Below, in pieces: positions 6,831-15,044 of a stretch of 36,346 bases of DNA (the first letter of the stretch is position 1; every line of letters starts with the position of its first letter). The notes under the pieces are model-generated. The model made no database searches, had not been told where the DNA came from, and saw only the letters and a program-made list of their open reading frames with translations. A program made the position numbers and the translations under genes. This stretch comes from an uncultured Bacteroides sp. (GTDB taxonomy: Bacteria; Bacteroidota; Bacteroidia; Bacteroidales; Bacteroidaceae). The DNA lies in assembly GCF_910586915.1 (NCBI RefSeq), contig NZ_CAJULN010000027.1, forward strand, positions 1-36,346. The letters run 5' to 3'.

Positions 6831-8288
6831 TTACAGATAACGGTTTCTATTCGGCAATACAGTCTCCTCCGCATGCTTTAACGCATCCTCTACGACATTG
6901 ATTTCAAGGAATGAAGTCTGTGTTCCGGCTTTTCCGCTACTCAAATATCCCACCATATCAGTCGGTTGCAAACGCCCCTCTTTCAGCAATCGGCGCAATG
7001 CGGCGAAGTAATATTCCTGTCCGTTTGCCAATTCGGGCATATAGATAGCTTCCACTCCGTAAGAAAGAGCCAGATGACGCATCGTCTTTTCCTTATAACA
7101 GATGGCAAGCACCGGATATTTACCACGGAAAGCAGCTAGATTACGGGCGGTACGTCCGCTATAGCTATCGGTAATGATGGCACGTATCTTCAGTTTAGAG
7201 GTAGCCTTCACAGCCTGTTTGGCAAGGAATGCTGTTACATCATTGCTATTTTCATCCAACGGAATACGTATATCGTTGTCCGACAATTTGTCTTTCTCCG
7301 CCTGTGATGCGATTTTAGTCATTGTTTTTACGGCATCCACCGGATATTTGCCATATGCAGTCTCACCGCTCAACATCAGAGCATCCGTACGATAATAAAT
7401 TGCATTGGCAATATCAGTAACCTCCGCACGGGTCGGGCGAGGATTATTTATCATTGTATGGAGCATTTGGGTAGCGACAATCACCGGTTTCTTAGCCAAA
7501 ATACACTTACGGATCAGTACGCGCTGAATTCCCGGAATGCGTTCCTGCGGAACTTCAATACCCAAATCGCCGCGAGCAACCATTACTCCGTCGGCCACTT
7601 CAAGGATTTCGTCGATATTGTCGACTCCTTCCTGATTCTCTATTTTAGCTATAATTCTAATATCGCTGTTGTGAGCATCCAGAATTTCGCGGATATCGAG
7701 TACATCCTGACGGTTACGCACAAAAGAATGGGCGATAAAATCAATATCCTTCTCAATGGCATAAAGGATATTATTACGGTCTTTTTCCGTTAATGAGGGA
7801 AGATTGATACGGACACCCGGCACATTCACGCTTTTACGGCTTCCCAGGGTGGCTTCGTTCTTCACTTCACAAAGCAGATAATGGGCAGTTTTATCAACAA
7901 CTTCCAGTTCCAAGTCGCCGTCGTCAATCAGAATCATACCACCGACATTCAAATCTTGCACAAAATTAGGATATGATACGGCAATACACTCACGGGTGGT
8001 TTCGAGTTCAGGATTGCCAACCACTTTTACTTTATCGCCTATTTTATATGGAATCGGTTCAGCATTCGCTGTCGTACGCACCTCGGGGCCTTTGGTATCC
8101 ATCAGGATTGCGATACGGTTGGATACCGCACGCACATTTGCAATCAAAGCTTCAAAACCTTCACGGCTGGCGTGTGCGGTATTCATGCGCACCACATTCA
8201 TTCCAGCGTCAAACAATTGTTTTATAAAGTCCACATCGCAACGCCTATCCGAGATGGAAGCCACAATTTTAGTTTGTTTCAATAACAT
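6831..8288 (-). CDS. pyk: Pyruvate kinase
   Basis: A 485-residue enzyme converting phosphoenolpyruvate and ADP to pyruvate and ATP in glycolysis. Key regions are visible in order: the substrate loop MNTAHASREGF (about 35-45), MDTKGPEVRT (63-72), the small B domain (about 73-165), the catalytic lysine region IIAKIENQEG (about 213-222), the metal-binding VARGDLGIE, and the signature ATQMLHTMINNPRPTRAE. The C-terminal domain includes DSYSGRTARNLAAFR. Length is normal. It follows aroQ by 23 bases, so the two are probably co-transcribed. Confidence 0.95.
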   Translation of the reverse strand: MLLKQTKIVASISDRRCDVDFIKQLFDAGMNVVRMNTAHASREGFEALIANVRAVSNRIAILMDTKGPEVRTTANAEPIPYKIGDKVKVVGNPELETTRECIAVSYPNFVQDLNVGGMILIDDGDLELEVVDKTAHYLLCEVKNEATLGSRKSVNVPGVRINLPSLTEKDRNNILYAIEKDIDFIAHSFVRNRQDVLDIREILDAHNSDIRIIAKIENQEGVDNIDEILEVADGVMVARGDLGIEVPQERIPGIQRVLIRKCILAKKPVIVATQMLHTMINNPRPTRAEVTDIANAIYYRTDALMLSGETAYGKYPVDAVKTMTKIASQAEKDKLSDNDIRIPLDENSNDVTAFLAKQAVKATSKLKIRAIITDSYSGRTARNLAAFRGKYPVLAICYKEKTMRHLALSYGVEAIYMPELANGQEYYFAALRRLLKEGRLQPTDMVGYLSSGKAGTQTSFLEINVVEDALKHAEETVLPNRNRYL

Positions 8289-8311
8289 AGTCTTTTTACC
8301 TATTATATATA

Positions 8312-8746
8312 TTATACCTTTTGTTTATTCTCTTCCAACAACGCTTCCAGAGCCAAACGATACGAATTCAGCCCAAAGCCGCAAATCACCCCTTTGCAAG
8401 CGCAAGCAATCATAGAGATATGCCTGAAAGTCTCCCGACTATGCACATTGGAAATATGTACCTCTATCACCGGAGCTGTCACAGAACGAATAGCATCCTG
8501 CAAGGCAATGGAAGTATGCGTATATGCACCTGCATTCAGAATAATACCGTCCGCATCAAATCCTGTCTGCTGAATGCAGTCGATAAGTTCCCCCTCAATG
8601 TTCGATTGAAAATAGGCGATTTCCACGTCGGCGTATCTTTCACGAAGTTCAACCAGATAATCTTCAAATGTAACACTGCCGTAAATGGAAGGTTCGCGCT
8701 TGCCCAACAGATTTATATTCGGGCCATTAATAATTTGTATCTTCAT
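8312..8746 (-). CDS. aroQ: Type II 3-dehydroquinate dehydratase
   Basis: A 144-residue flavodoxin-like enzyme of the shikimate pathway, converting 3-dehydroquinate to 3-dehydroshikimate as a dodecamer. Diagnostic segments: IINGPNINLLGKREPSIYG with the catalytic Tyr22 and Arg17, LNAGAYTHTSIALQDAI binding substrate, and EVHISNVHSRETFRH with the catalytic histidine. It is the first gene of the minus-strand run and is divergent from xerD across a 72-base gap holding facing -7 elements. Confidence 0.95.
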   Translation of the reverse strand: MKIQIINGPNINLLGKREPSIYGSVTFEDYLVELRERYADVEIAYFQSNIEGELIDCIQQTGFDADGIILNAGAYTHTSIALQDAIRSVTAPVIEVHISNVHSRETFRHISMIACACKGVICGFGLNSYRLALEALLEENKQKV

Positions 8747-8766
8747 CGCACAATCCTATTTTTTCG

Positions 8767-8774
8767 TATCTTTG
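8767..8774 (+). promoter_or_regulatory. -7 promoter element for xerD
   Basis: TATCTTTG matches the Bacteroides -7 consensus; the expected start lies about 38 bases before the xerD ATG at 8819. No well-placed -33 TTTG is seen. Confidence 0.5.
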
Positions 8775-8800
8775 TATCCAAAGAACAATAATTCAGGCTA

Positions 8801-8808
8801 CAAAGGTA
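8801..8808 (-). promoter_or_regulatory. -7 promoter element for the aroQ operon
   Basis: The minus strand reads TACCTTTG, a -7 consensus match about 54 bases upstream of the aroQ ATG. It overlaps the predicted leader of xerD, so the two divergent promoters may interfere. Confidence 0.45.
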
Positions 8809-8818
8809 GAAAAAAGAA

Positions 8819-9778
8819 ATGGAAATCAACGAAAAAAAGCAGAAGAAGGAACAACAGGCCGTGATAATCAAGAAGTACCAGCAATATCTCAAATTGGAAA
8901 AATCCCTATCACCCAACACGCTGGACGCCTATCTCACGGATTTGGACAAACTGATGAGTTTTCTTACCTTAGAAGGAATAAATTTCTTAAACGTATGCCT
9001 CACCGACCTCCAACGTTTTGCGGCGGGATTGCACGACATCGGTATCCATCCCCGTTCGCAAGCTCGTATCTTATCGGGAATCAAATCATTCTTCCGTTTT
9101 CTCATCATGGCCGATTATTTGGAGACCGATCCGAGTGAGCTTTTGGAAGGCCCCAAATTAGGATTCAAAATCCCCGAAATACTGACAGTAGAAGAAATCG
9201 ACCGAATCATCGCCACCGTCGACCGCAGCAAAGCCGAAGGGCAACGGAACAGAGCCATTTTAGAAACACTATACAGTTGCGGACTCCGCGTTTCGGAGCT
9301 TGTCAACCTCAAACTGTCCGATCTTTACTTTGAAGAAGGGTTTATCAAAGTGGAAGGAAAGGGGAGCAAACAGCGCCTTGTCCCCATCTCTTCGCGGGCC
9401 ATCAATGAGATTAAACTTTACATAACAGACCGCAACCAGATAGAGGTGAAAAAGGGACACGAAGATTTTGTTTTCGTCAGCCAACGAAGAGGCAAAGGGC
9501 TTTCGCGGATTATGATTTTCCACATGATAAAAGAATTGGCAGAAAAAGCAGGCATTACCAAAAATATCAGCCCGCATACTTTCCGGCACTCCTTTGCCAC
9601 TCATTTACTGGAGGGTGGTGCCAACTTACGGGTCATTCAATGTATGCTCGGACACGAATCCATAGCAACCACCGAAATCTATACGCACATCGACCGCAAT
9701 ATGCTTCGTTGTGAGATTATTGAACATCATCCGCGAAATATCAAGCACCGGAAAGAGAAAGAGTCATTATTTCATTAA
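8819..9778 (+). CDS. xerD: Tyrosine site-specific recombinase XerD
   Basis: A 319-residue XerC/D-type recombinase. The N-terminal SAM-like domain (about 14-105) is followed by the catalytic domain with the full set of active residues: Arg157 in CGLRVSELVNL, Lys181 in VEGKGSKQRLVP, His253 and Arg256 in SPHTFRHSFATHLLEGG, His279 in MLGHESIATT and the nucleophile Tyr288. It resolves chromosome dimers at dif with a XerC partner. About 15 lysine/glutamate-rich residues precede the usual start of the domain, so a later start is possible but no ATG is available there. The match to XerD rather than to an element integrase rests on the core context. Confidence 0.9.
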   Translation: MEINEKKQKKEQQAVIIKKYQQYLKLEKSLSPNTLDAYLTDLDKLMSFLTLEGINFLNVCLTDLQRFAAGLHDIGIHPRSQARILSGIKSFFRFLIMADYLETDPSELLEGPKLGFKIPEILTVEEIDRIIATVDRSKAEGQRNRAILETLYSCGLRVSELVNLKLSDLYFEEGFIKVEGKGSKQRLVPISSRAINEIKLYITDRNQIEVKKGHEDFVFVSQRRGKGLSRIMIFHMIKELAEKAGITKNISPHTFRHSFATHLLEGGANLRVIQCMLGHESIATTEIYTHIDRNMLRCEIIEHHPRNIKHRKEKESLFH

Positions 9779-9827
9779 ATTATGATAAAAACGCCCCTCC
9801 ATCCATATAATTAATATTAAGAATGAA

Positions 9828-9835
9828 TATCTTTG
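9828..9835 (+). promoter_or_regulatory. -7 promoter element of the TPR lipoprotein gene
   Basis: TATCTTTG matches the -7 consensus, giving a leader of about 75 bases before the ATG at 9917. A TAATATTAAG-rich stretch lies just upstream, as at strong Bacteroides promoters. Confidence 0.55.
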
Positions 9836-9916
9836 CATTACTTTTTCCATGCCAAACGGAAAGAGGTATAAGAATGGGCTATATTTCAATTACAAACATT
9901 TAATTTATACCTAAAA

Positions 9917-11611
9917 ATGACAAAGAAGTTGTACTTGCCTTTACTCATGGCAATGATTGTTGCATTATTCTCTTCCTGCAACAAAAAAATGGGTCCGTTA
10001 TCAGCCGATTACTTTACTGTTACTCCTCAAGTGCTGGAAGCAGTAGGTGGTAAAGTTCCCGCTACTATCAATGGTAAATTCCCCGAAAAGTATTTCAACA
10101 AGAAAGCTGTGGTAGAAGTTACTCCGGTTTTAAGATGGAATGGCGGCGAAGCTAAAGGTCAGCCGGCTACTTTCCAGGGCGAAAAAGTAGAAGGCAACGA
10201 CCAGTCTATCTCCTACAAGATGGGTGGTAACTACACAATGAGAACTTCTTTCGACTATGTTCCCGAAATGGCTAAGTCTGAACTATACCTCGAATTCAAA
10301 GCTACTATCGGCAAGAAGGTGGTTACTATCCCTGCCGTAAAAATAGCCGATGGCGTTATCTCGACTTCCGAATTGATTAACAACACATTGGGCAACGCAA
10401 ACCCTGCATTGGGCGAAGATGCTTTCCAACGTATCATCAAAGAGAAACACGATGCCAACATCATGTTCCTGATTCAGCAAGCCAACATCCGTTCGAGCGA
10501 ACTGAAAACTGCCAAAGCGTTCAACAAAGAAGTTGCCAACATCAACGAAGCTGCCAACAAGAAAATCAGCAACATTGAAGTTTCGGCTTACGCTTCTCCC
10601 GACGGTGGTGTAAACCTGAATACTACACTGGCCGAAAACCGCGAAAACAACACAGCCAAAATGTTGAGCAAAGACTTGAAGAAAGCTAAAATCGACGCCC
10701 CAATCGATGCTAAATATACTGCACAGGACTGGGAAGGCTTCCAAGAATTGGTTTCTAAATCAAACATCCAAGACAAAGAGTTGATTCTCCGCGTATTGTC
10801 AATGTATCAAGACCCTGCACAGAGAGAACAGGAAATCAAAAACATCTCTTCCGTTTACAAAACATTGGCAGACGAAATCCTTCCGCAGTTACGTCGTTCT
10901 CGCTTGACTTTGAACTACGAAATCATCGGTAAGTCGGACGAGGAAATCGCCAAGTTGGCTTCTTCCAATCCTTCCGAACTGAACATCGAAGAGTTGCTGT
11001 ATGCAGCTACACTGACCAACGAAACCGCTAAGCAGGAAGCTATCTACACACAGGCTACGAAACAGTTCCCCAACGATTACCGTGCTTACAACAACCTGGG
11101 TAAACTGGCTTACCAGGCAGGCAACTATGACAAGGCTGAATCTTACTTCAAGAAAGCTGCCGGCGTAAACGCTTCTCCCGAAGTGAACATGAACTTAGGT
11201 TTGATTTCCTTGATGAAGGGCGACAAGACTGCTGCCGAAGCCTGCTTCGGCAAAGCTGCCGGAACCAAAGAACTCGGCGAATCAATGGGTAACCTCTACA
11301 TCGCTCAAGGCCAATATGAAAGAGCTGTCAACTCATTCGGCGACGCTAAGACCAACAGTGCTGCTTTGGCTCAGATTCTTGCCAAAGACTACAACAAAGC
11401 CAAGAACACACTGGCAAGCGTAGAAAGACCGGATGCTTACACCGACTACCTGATGGCAGTGTTGGGTGCAAGAACCAACAATTCTTCGATGGTGACAAGC
11501 AGCTTGAAGAGCGCAGTTGCCAAAGATTCTTCATTGGCTAAGAAAGCAGCTACCGATCTGGAATTTGTCAAGTACTTCACCAATGCAGATTTCATGAGCA
11601 TCATCAAATAA
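9917..11611 (+). CDS. TPR-containing lipoprotein with OmpA-like region, probably abundant envelope protein
   Basis: A 564-residue lipoprotein: signal peptide with lipobox LFSSC (Cys21), a beta-rich N-terminal half (about 30-160), and a stretch near 218-250 (VSAYASPDGGVNLNTTLAENR) resembling the peptidoglycan-binding OmpA-like domain. TPR repeats follow from about 370, clearest in YRAYNNLGKLAYQAGNYDKAESYFKKA split over two helices. Codon choice is strongly biased (AAC, AAG/AAA, GAA, GCT), unlike its downstream neighbours, which points to high expression. It has its own promoter and a strong terminator. The role is probably structural, linking outer membrane and cell wall, or scaffolding; this is inference. 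Confidence 0.75.
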   Translation: MTKKLYLPLLMAMIVALFSSCNKKMGPLSADYFTVTPQVLEAVGGKVPATINGKFPEKYFNKKAVVEVTPVLRWNGGEAKGQPATFQGEKVEGNDQSISYKMGGNYTMRTSFDYVPEMAKSELYLEFKATIGKKVVTIPAVKIADGVISTSELINNTLGNANPALGEDAFQRIIKEKHDANIMFLIQQANIRSSELKTAKAFNKEVANINEAANKKISNIEVSAYASPDGGVNLNTTLAENRENNTAKMLSKDLKKAKIDAPIDAKYTAQDWEGFQELVSKSNIQDKELILRVLSMYQDPAQREQEIKNISSVYKTLADEILPQLRRSRLTLNYEIIGKSDEEIAKLASSNPSELNIEELLYAATLTNETAKQEAIYTQATKQFPNDYRAYNNLGKLAYQAGNYDKAESYFKKAAGVNASPEVNMNLGLISLMKGDKTAAEACFGKAAGTKELGESMGNLYIAQGQYERAVNSFGDAKTNSAALAQILAKDYNKAKNTLASVERPDAYTDYLMAVLGARTNNSSMVTSSLKSAVAKDSSLAKKAATDLEFVKYFTNADFMSIIK

Positions 11612-11644
11612 ATAGAAAAACTCCTTCTATTTTAAATATTCAGG

Positions 11645-11681
11645 ATTGCCTGCCATTCTGTATGGCGGGCAATTTCTTTTT
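11645..11681 (+). terminator. Strong intrinsic terminator after the TPR lipoprotein gene
   Basis: A 12-pair stem, ATTGCCTGCCAT (11645-11656) with ATGGCGGGCAAT (11662-11673), one pair being G-U, has a 5-base loop and is followed by TTCTTTTT. It separates the highly expressed lipoprotein from the next gene. Confidence 0.85.
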
Positions 11682-11691
11682 AAATACAACT

Positions 11692-13323
11692 ATGAACACA
11701 CGCAGCAATTACCTTTATGTCCTGCTCTTCATCGGCGTCGTGATGCTGGCGAGCAGTTGCCGGCCCACCTCTTCTTCGTTGCTGAAAGAAGCGATGAGCA
11801 TGGAAACGGTGTCAACCGACAGCATCTTCTTCTACCTACAGCAAATAACACGGCCCGACCAATTATCTCCCGACAAGCAAGGCGACTATTACCTGCTCTC
11901 CTACAAAGCGACGCTATGGAAAACCGGAATCTCCAACGATTCACTGCTCCGCCGGGCACTCGCCTGCTACCGGCAAAGCAACCGCCAAGACAAATGGCTG
12001 CAAGCCTATACCGAACAATGCGCCTCTCACTTCTATCACGGACGGCCCGATTCCACCCTGGCAGCTACCGGACAACTATTAGCAAAGGCCCGGCTCAACG
12101 ACACACTAAGAGCACGCATCTATGGAGTAAGAAGGATGGCCTACTACCAAAAAGGCAACTACCCCCAGGCGCTTGCAATGGCCGACAGCAGCAGGCAGAT
12201 AGCCCTCAGAAGCAAAGACACGCTTGCCTACTTCTCCACCACGCGGTTGTATCTGCAAATCGTAAAGAAGGTGCAACGTTACGAACAATACACCCAAGAA
12301 TACGGACAGTTAATCGAAATGCTCAGAAAGTCGGCCAACCACCGGCCGCTTGTCTACTACGCACTCGAAAACCTGTTGAACACCAGCATCGAAAGAAAAG
12401 ATTTCCGGCAAGCGACAGCATACCTCCAGCAATTATCGAGCGAACGCCACAGCCGCTTCGAAGTGCCTCACTACCTGCTCCTCCGCGGAAAGACATTTGC
12501 CGCCCTGCACCAGCCGGACTCTGCCCAATACTACTACCGGCAAGCCGCAAGCTCCACCTCCAATTTCATTGCAATGGAGGCAAACGCCCTATTATTCAAT
12601 CTGATAAACAAAGAAGAGTATCCGGAGCAGGCCTTCTATTGCAAACAGAAGGAAAACACCATCAAAAACGACATACTAATCAGCATACAGTCGGACATCA
12701 GCCAAAGAGAGTTCAACGAGCTTAAACTGCAAAACGAACTCTACCAGCTCAATCTCCGGCAACAGAAGCAGGAGTTATGGACATTGGGAATCGTCACCAT
12801 CCTGCTCAGCGTAGGGTTCATCATCCTCTTCTTCTACCAGAAGGAGAAAAAGGAGCGCCTGCAACAAGAAAACCTGCTGCTGCACAAAGAAGCCGAACTA
12901 AGCGAATGGAGAGAGAAAGAAATCAGACAGAGAAACAAAGAGAGCGAACTGCGCGAAGCGCTTTTCAGACGAATCGTTTTCTTCAACAAGCTGCCGTCGC
13001 TCCATACCGACGACAGGCAGAACGAAGCCGCCGCCAACAGCAAGATTGCAGTAACAGAGGCAGAATGGGCAGAACTGATAGCGGTGGTGAACGACGCTTT
13101 CGACAACTTCGCCGTCCGTTTGCAAAAGGCTTACCCATTGTTGGGCAAAAAAGAAATCGGTTTCTGCTGCCTTGTCAAAATCAATGTCAACATACAAGAC
13201 CTTTCGGACATTTACTGCATCAGCAAAGCTGCCGTCACCAAGCGGAAATACCGAATCAAAACCGACAAATTGGGCATTACCGACGAGAACATCAGTCTCG
13301 ACAGTTTTCTGAAAGCATTTTAA
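11692..13323 (+). CDS. TPR lipoprotein with transmembrane segment and C-terminal HTH (DUF6377-like putative regulator)
   Basis: A 543-residue protein. It has a signal peptide with lipobox LASSC (Cys23), degenerate TPR helices about 30-310 and a single membrane segment 363-383 (LWTLGIVTILLSVGFIILFF). A coiled coil rich in Glu/Arg/Gln follows at 384-426, then a C-terminal domain with a LuxR-like HTH layout at about 484-525 (YPLLGKKEIGFCC ... ISKAAVTKRKYRI). This layout suggests a membrane-spanning one-component regulator with a periplasmic TPR sensor and a cytoplasmic DNA-binding end. I chose the ATG at 11692 because the one at 11662 lies in the terminator stem and adds ten residues ahead of a normal signal peptide. 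DNA binding is inferred. The following three genes are candidate targets. Confidence 0.75.
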   Translation: MNTRSNYLYVLLFIGVVMLASSCRPTSSSLLKEAMSMETVSTDSIFFYLQQITRPDQLSPDKQGDYYLLSYKATLWKTGISNDSLLRRALACYRQSNRQDKWLQAYTEQCASHFYHGRPDSTLAATGQLLAKARLNDTLRARIYGVRRMAYYQKGNYPQALAMADSSRQIALRSKDTLAYFSTTRLYLQIVKKVQRYEQYTQEYGQLIEMLRKSANHRPLVYYALENLLNTSIERKDFRQATAYLQQLSSERHSRFEVPHYLLLRGKTFAALHQPDSAQYYYRQAASSTSNFIAMEANALLFNLINKEEYPEQAFYCKQKENTIKNDILISIQSDISQREFNELKLQNELYQLNLRQQKQELWTLGIVTILLSVGFIILFFYQKEKKERLQQENLLLHKEAELSEWREKEIRQRNKESELREALFRRIVFFNKLPSLHTDDRQNEAAANSKIAVTEAEWAELIAVVNDAFDNFAVRLQKAYPLLGKKEIGFCCLVKINVNIQDLSDIYCISKAAVTKRKYRIKTDKLGITDENISLDSFLKAF

Positions 13324-13430
13324 CCGCGCGAATGTTTTGTCCGCCTATCCAAGAGTTTATAGAGCAGCTATTCTATTCATAATCAATGGAAAGAGCAATA
13401 GGGACACAGCTATTCTTGTCCGCCTGTTTT

Positions 13431-13462
13431 TTTGTTTTTCTATGAATTTCGTTCTACTTTTG
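13431..13462 (+). promoter_or_regulatory. Promoter of the beta-propeller gene (-33 and -7)
   Basis: TTTG at 13431-13434 and TACTTTTG at 13455-13462 are 20 bases apart, matching the Bacteroides -33/-7 architecture. The predicted start leaves a leader of about 43 bases to the ATG at 13513. Confidence 0.7.
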
Positions 13463-13512
13463 CCTCGGTGCAAAGGAGGAAAACAGTAGCAACCCAATTA
13501 AATATACCCCGT

Positions 13513-14721
13513 ATGAAAAACAAAAGTATTATTTTCAGTTCATGCGCCTGTTGCCTATTGGCCTTCGCGGCCTTTACAGCGAACAGCGAAGTTGAAAAAG
13601 ACGCACTGGCTCTTTCGCCCGTGGTGGCCAAAAGCGTAAACACTCCTACCGGGAAACTGATTTCCTGCAATCTGAAAGCCTTGAAAGACACGGTAGACAT
13701 CCCCTTGAGCTATCTGACGGAAGAGCTTCAGGTAGTGCAACTGGACAACCGCGACGAAGCGTTGGTGGGAGGATACGTACGCACCACGGTGAGCGACAAC
13801 TACATCCTGGTGAGCAACCACAAACAGACACCCTACAAGCTCTTCACCCGCGACGGTAAATACATTACCAGCATCGGAGCATACGGACAAGGCCCGAACG
13901 AATACCGCAACACGTATGCCGAACAACTGGACGAAGCCCACAACCGCATCTACATCCTTCCGTGGCAAAGCGACAAGTTGCTTGTATTCGACCTCAAAGG
14001 CAACCCGCAGCCCCCTATCCCGTTGTGCCTGCGCGTGCCGAAGGGACAATTCAGGGTAGACACGGAGAAATCGGAAGTGACAGTCACCACTTTGCCATTC
14101 GAGGGATATCCGGCCGTCGTATGGACACAAGACTTCACGGGCAAACGCAAGAACTTTGTCCCCGCCCGACACCTGACCGTGCCGCGCGACTTCAGCAACG
14201 AAGTATGCATGGGCAACAACACGTCCGCCTACGACCTGATGCTGATGGTCATCATGCCCACACCGCGCACCGACAGCCTGTACCACTACAACCACGCCCA
14301 AAACCGGCTCGAAGCGCGCTTCACCGTCGAATATCCCGACAAGGAAAAAATGCCCTGGCACGGCTACTACGAATGCCCGCGCCACTTCATCGGCGACGTA
14401 TCTCTGCCCGTACAACTGTCCGCCAACACTTGGGGAAGCAGCCAGCCTGCCCATTACATCGTCGACAAACAGACCATGCACGGCAACTACTTCCGCCTGT
14501 ACAACGACTTTTTAGGGACGGAAAGTATGCAAATATGGCCCTCCTTCAGCAACGGATACTATGTGAAAAACATGGAACCGGCAGAACTCAAGGAAACGCT
14601 GGAGAAAGAACTGGCCCGAAAAGGACTCTCCAACGCCGCACGCAAACGTGCGCAAGCACTGCTGAAATCACTGGACGAAGACAATAACAACGTTGTCCTC
14701 TTTGCCAAGATGAAGAAATAA
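13513..14721 (+). CDS. Secreted 6-bladed beta-propeller protein (BF3164-like family)
   Basis: A 402-residue exported protein. An N-terminal signal sequence (about 1-25, IIFSSCACCLLAFAAFTANS) is followed by propeller-type repeats, for instance KLFTRDGKYITSIGAYGQG (about 111-129) with the typical GxGPxEY after it, and NRIYILPWQSDKLLVFDLKG (about 150-169). Such proteins are common in Bacteroidales but mostly of unknown function; binding of a ligand or partner at the cell surface is usual for the fold. I use the ATG at 13513 because the open frame back to 13432 runs through the promoter. Its stop is followed by the intergenic repeat cluster B and a terminator. Confidence 0.75.
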   Translation: MKNKSIIFSSCACCLLAFAAFTANSEVEKDALALSPVVAKSVNTPTGKLISCNLKALKDTVDIPLSYLTEELQVVQLDNRDEALVGGYVRTTVSDNYILVSNHKQTPYKLFTRDGKYITSIGAYGQGPNEYRNTYAEQLDEAHNRIYILPWQSDKLLVFDLKGNPQPPIPLCLRVPKGQFRVDTEKSEVTVTTLPFEGYPAVVWTQDFTGKRKNFVPARHLTVPRDFSNEVCMGNNTSAYDLMLMVIMPTPRTDSLYHYNHAQNRLEARFTVEYPDKEKMPWHGYYECPRHFIGDVSLPVQLSANTWGSSQPAHYIVDKQTMHGNYFRLYNDFLGTESMQIWPSFSNGYYVKNMEPAELKETLEKELARKGLSNAARKRAQALLKSLDEDNNNVVLFAKMKK

Positions 14722-14788
14722 GCAGGGCGGGACGCTGTCCCCCGCCTGCCAAACGGCGGATTTTCACACTGAGAATCAATCCGTTACA

Positions 14789-14898
14789 GCGCATATATCT
14801 CCTGCGCGCAGGGGATATATGCGGTAGACATTGGATATATAGATGCTGGAAGTTGGACATATATGCGCTGGAAACCGGACATATATCTCCTGCAATCG
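14789..14898. repeat. 22-bp-period repeat cluster B with large hairpin
   Basis: Five 22-bp units run in exact register: 14789-14810, 14811-14832, 14833-14854, 14855-14876 and 14877-14898. The last three begin GGATATATAGATGCTG, GGACATATATGCGCTG and GGACATATATCTCCTG. The first unit is inverted relative to the second, so CGCATATATCTCCTGC and GCAGGGGATATATGCG pair over 16 bases with one mismatch, making a strong potential hairpin or cruciform at 14790-14823. The cluster occupies most of the 323-base gap between 14721 and 15045, which otherwise holds only a terminator and a promoter. Confidence 0.75.
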
Positions 14899-14958
14899 GG
14901 CGACAAAGCAAGGAAAAACAGCGCAGCCGCCAACTGAAAATCCGCCCCAAATCCTAAA

Positions 14959-15003
14959 AAGAGACCGTGCTCCGACGAAAGAGCCGGTCTCTTCTTTTTT
15001 TTT
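14959..15003 (+). terminator. Intrinsic terminator before the TlpA-like gene
   Basis: AAGAGACCG (14959-14967) pairs with CGGTCTCTT (14985-14993) over nine bases, with a 17-base loop, followed by CTTTTTTTTT. It ends transcription from the beta-propeller gene. Confidence 0.8.
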
Positions 15004-15017
15004 ATCCATAAAAACCG

Positions 15018-15025
15018 TACTTTCG
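15018..15025 (+). promoter_or_regulatory. Possible -7 element of the TlpA-like gene
   Basis: TACTTTCG is close to the TAnnTTTG -7 consensus and lies 19 bases before the ATG at 15045, just past the terminator T-run. No -33 match is seen. Confidence 0.4.
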
Positions 15026-15044
15026 CAGAAAAGAAATCAGAACA

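Noticed and set aside
8819..9778. Integrase of a mobile element
   Set aside because: All features fit a chromosomal XerD, it lies among core genes and no attachment-site repeats or element genes are near it.
11646..12725. A long plus-strand frame overlapping the TPR-HTH gene
   Set aside because: Its composition (very rich in Arg, Pro, His, Gln) and start inside a terminator stem mark it as a shadow of the gene at 11692-13323.
13555..14481. A 308-codon minus-strand open frame opposite the beta-propeller gene
   Set aside because: It is a shadow frame: no promoter and no protein-like organisation, while the plus strand has a signal peptide, propeller repeats and a promoter.
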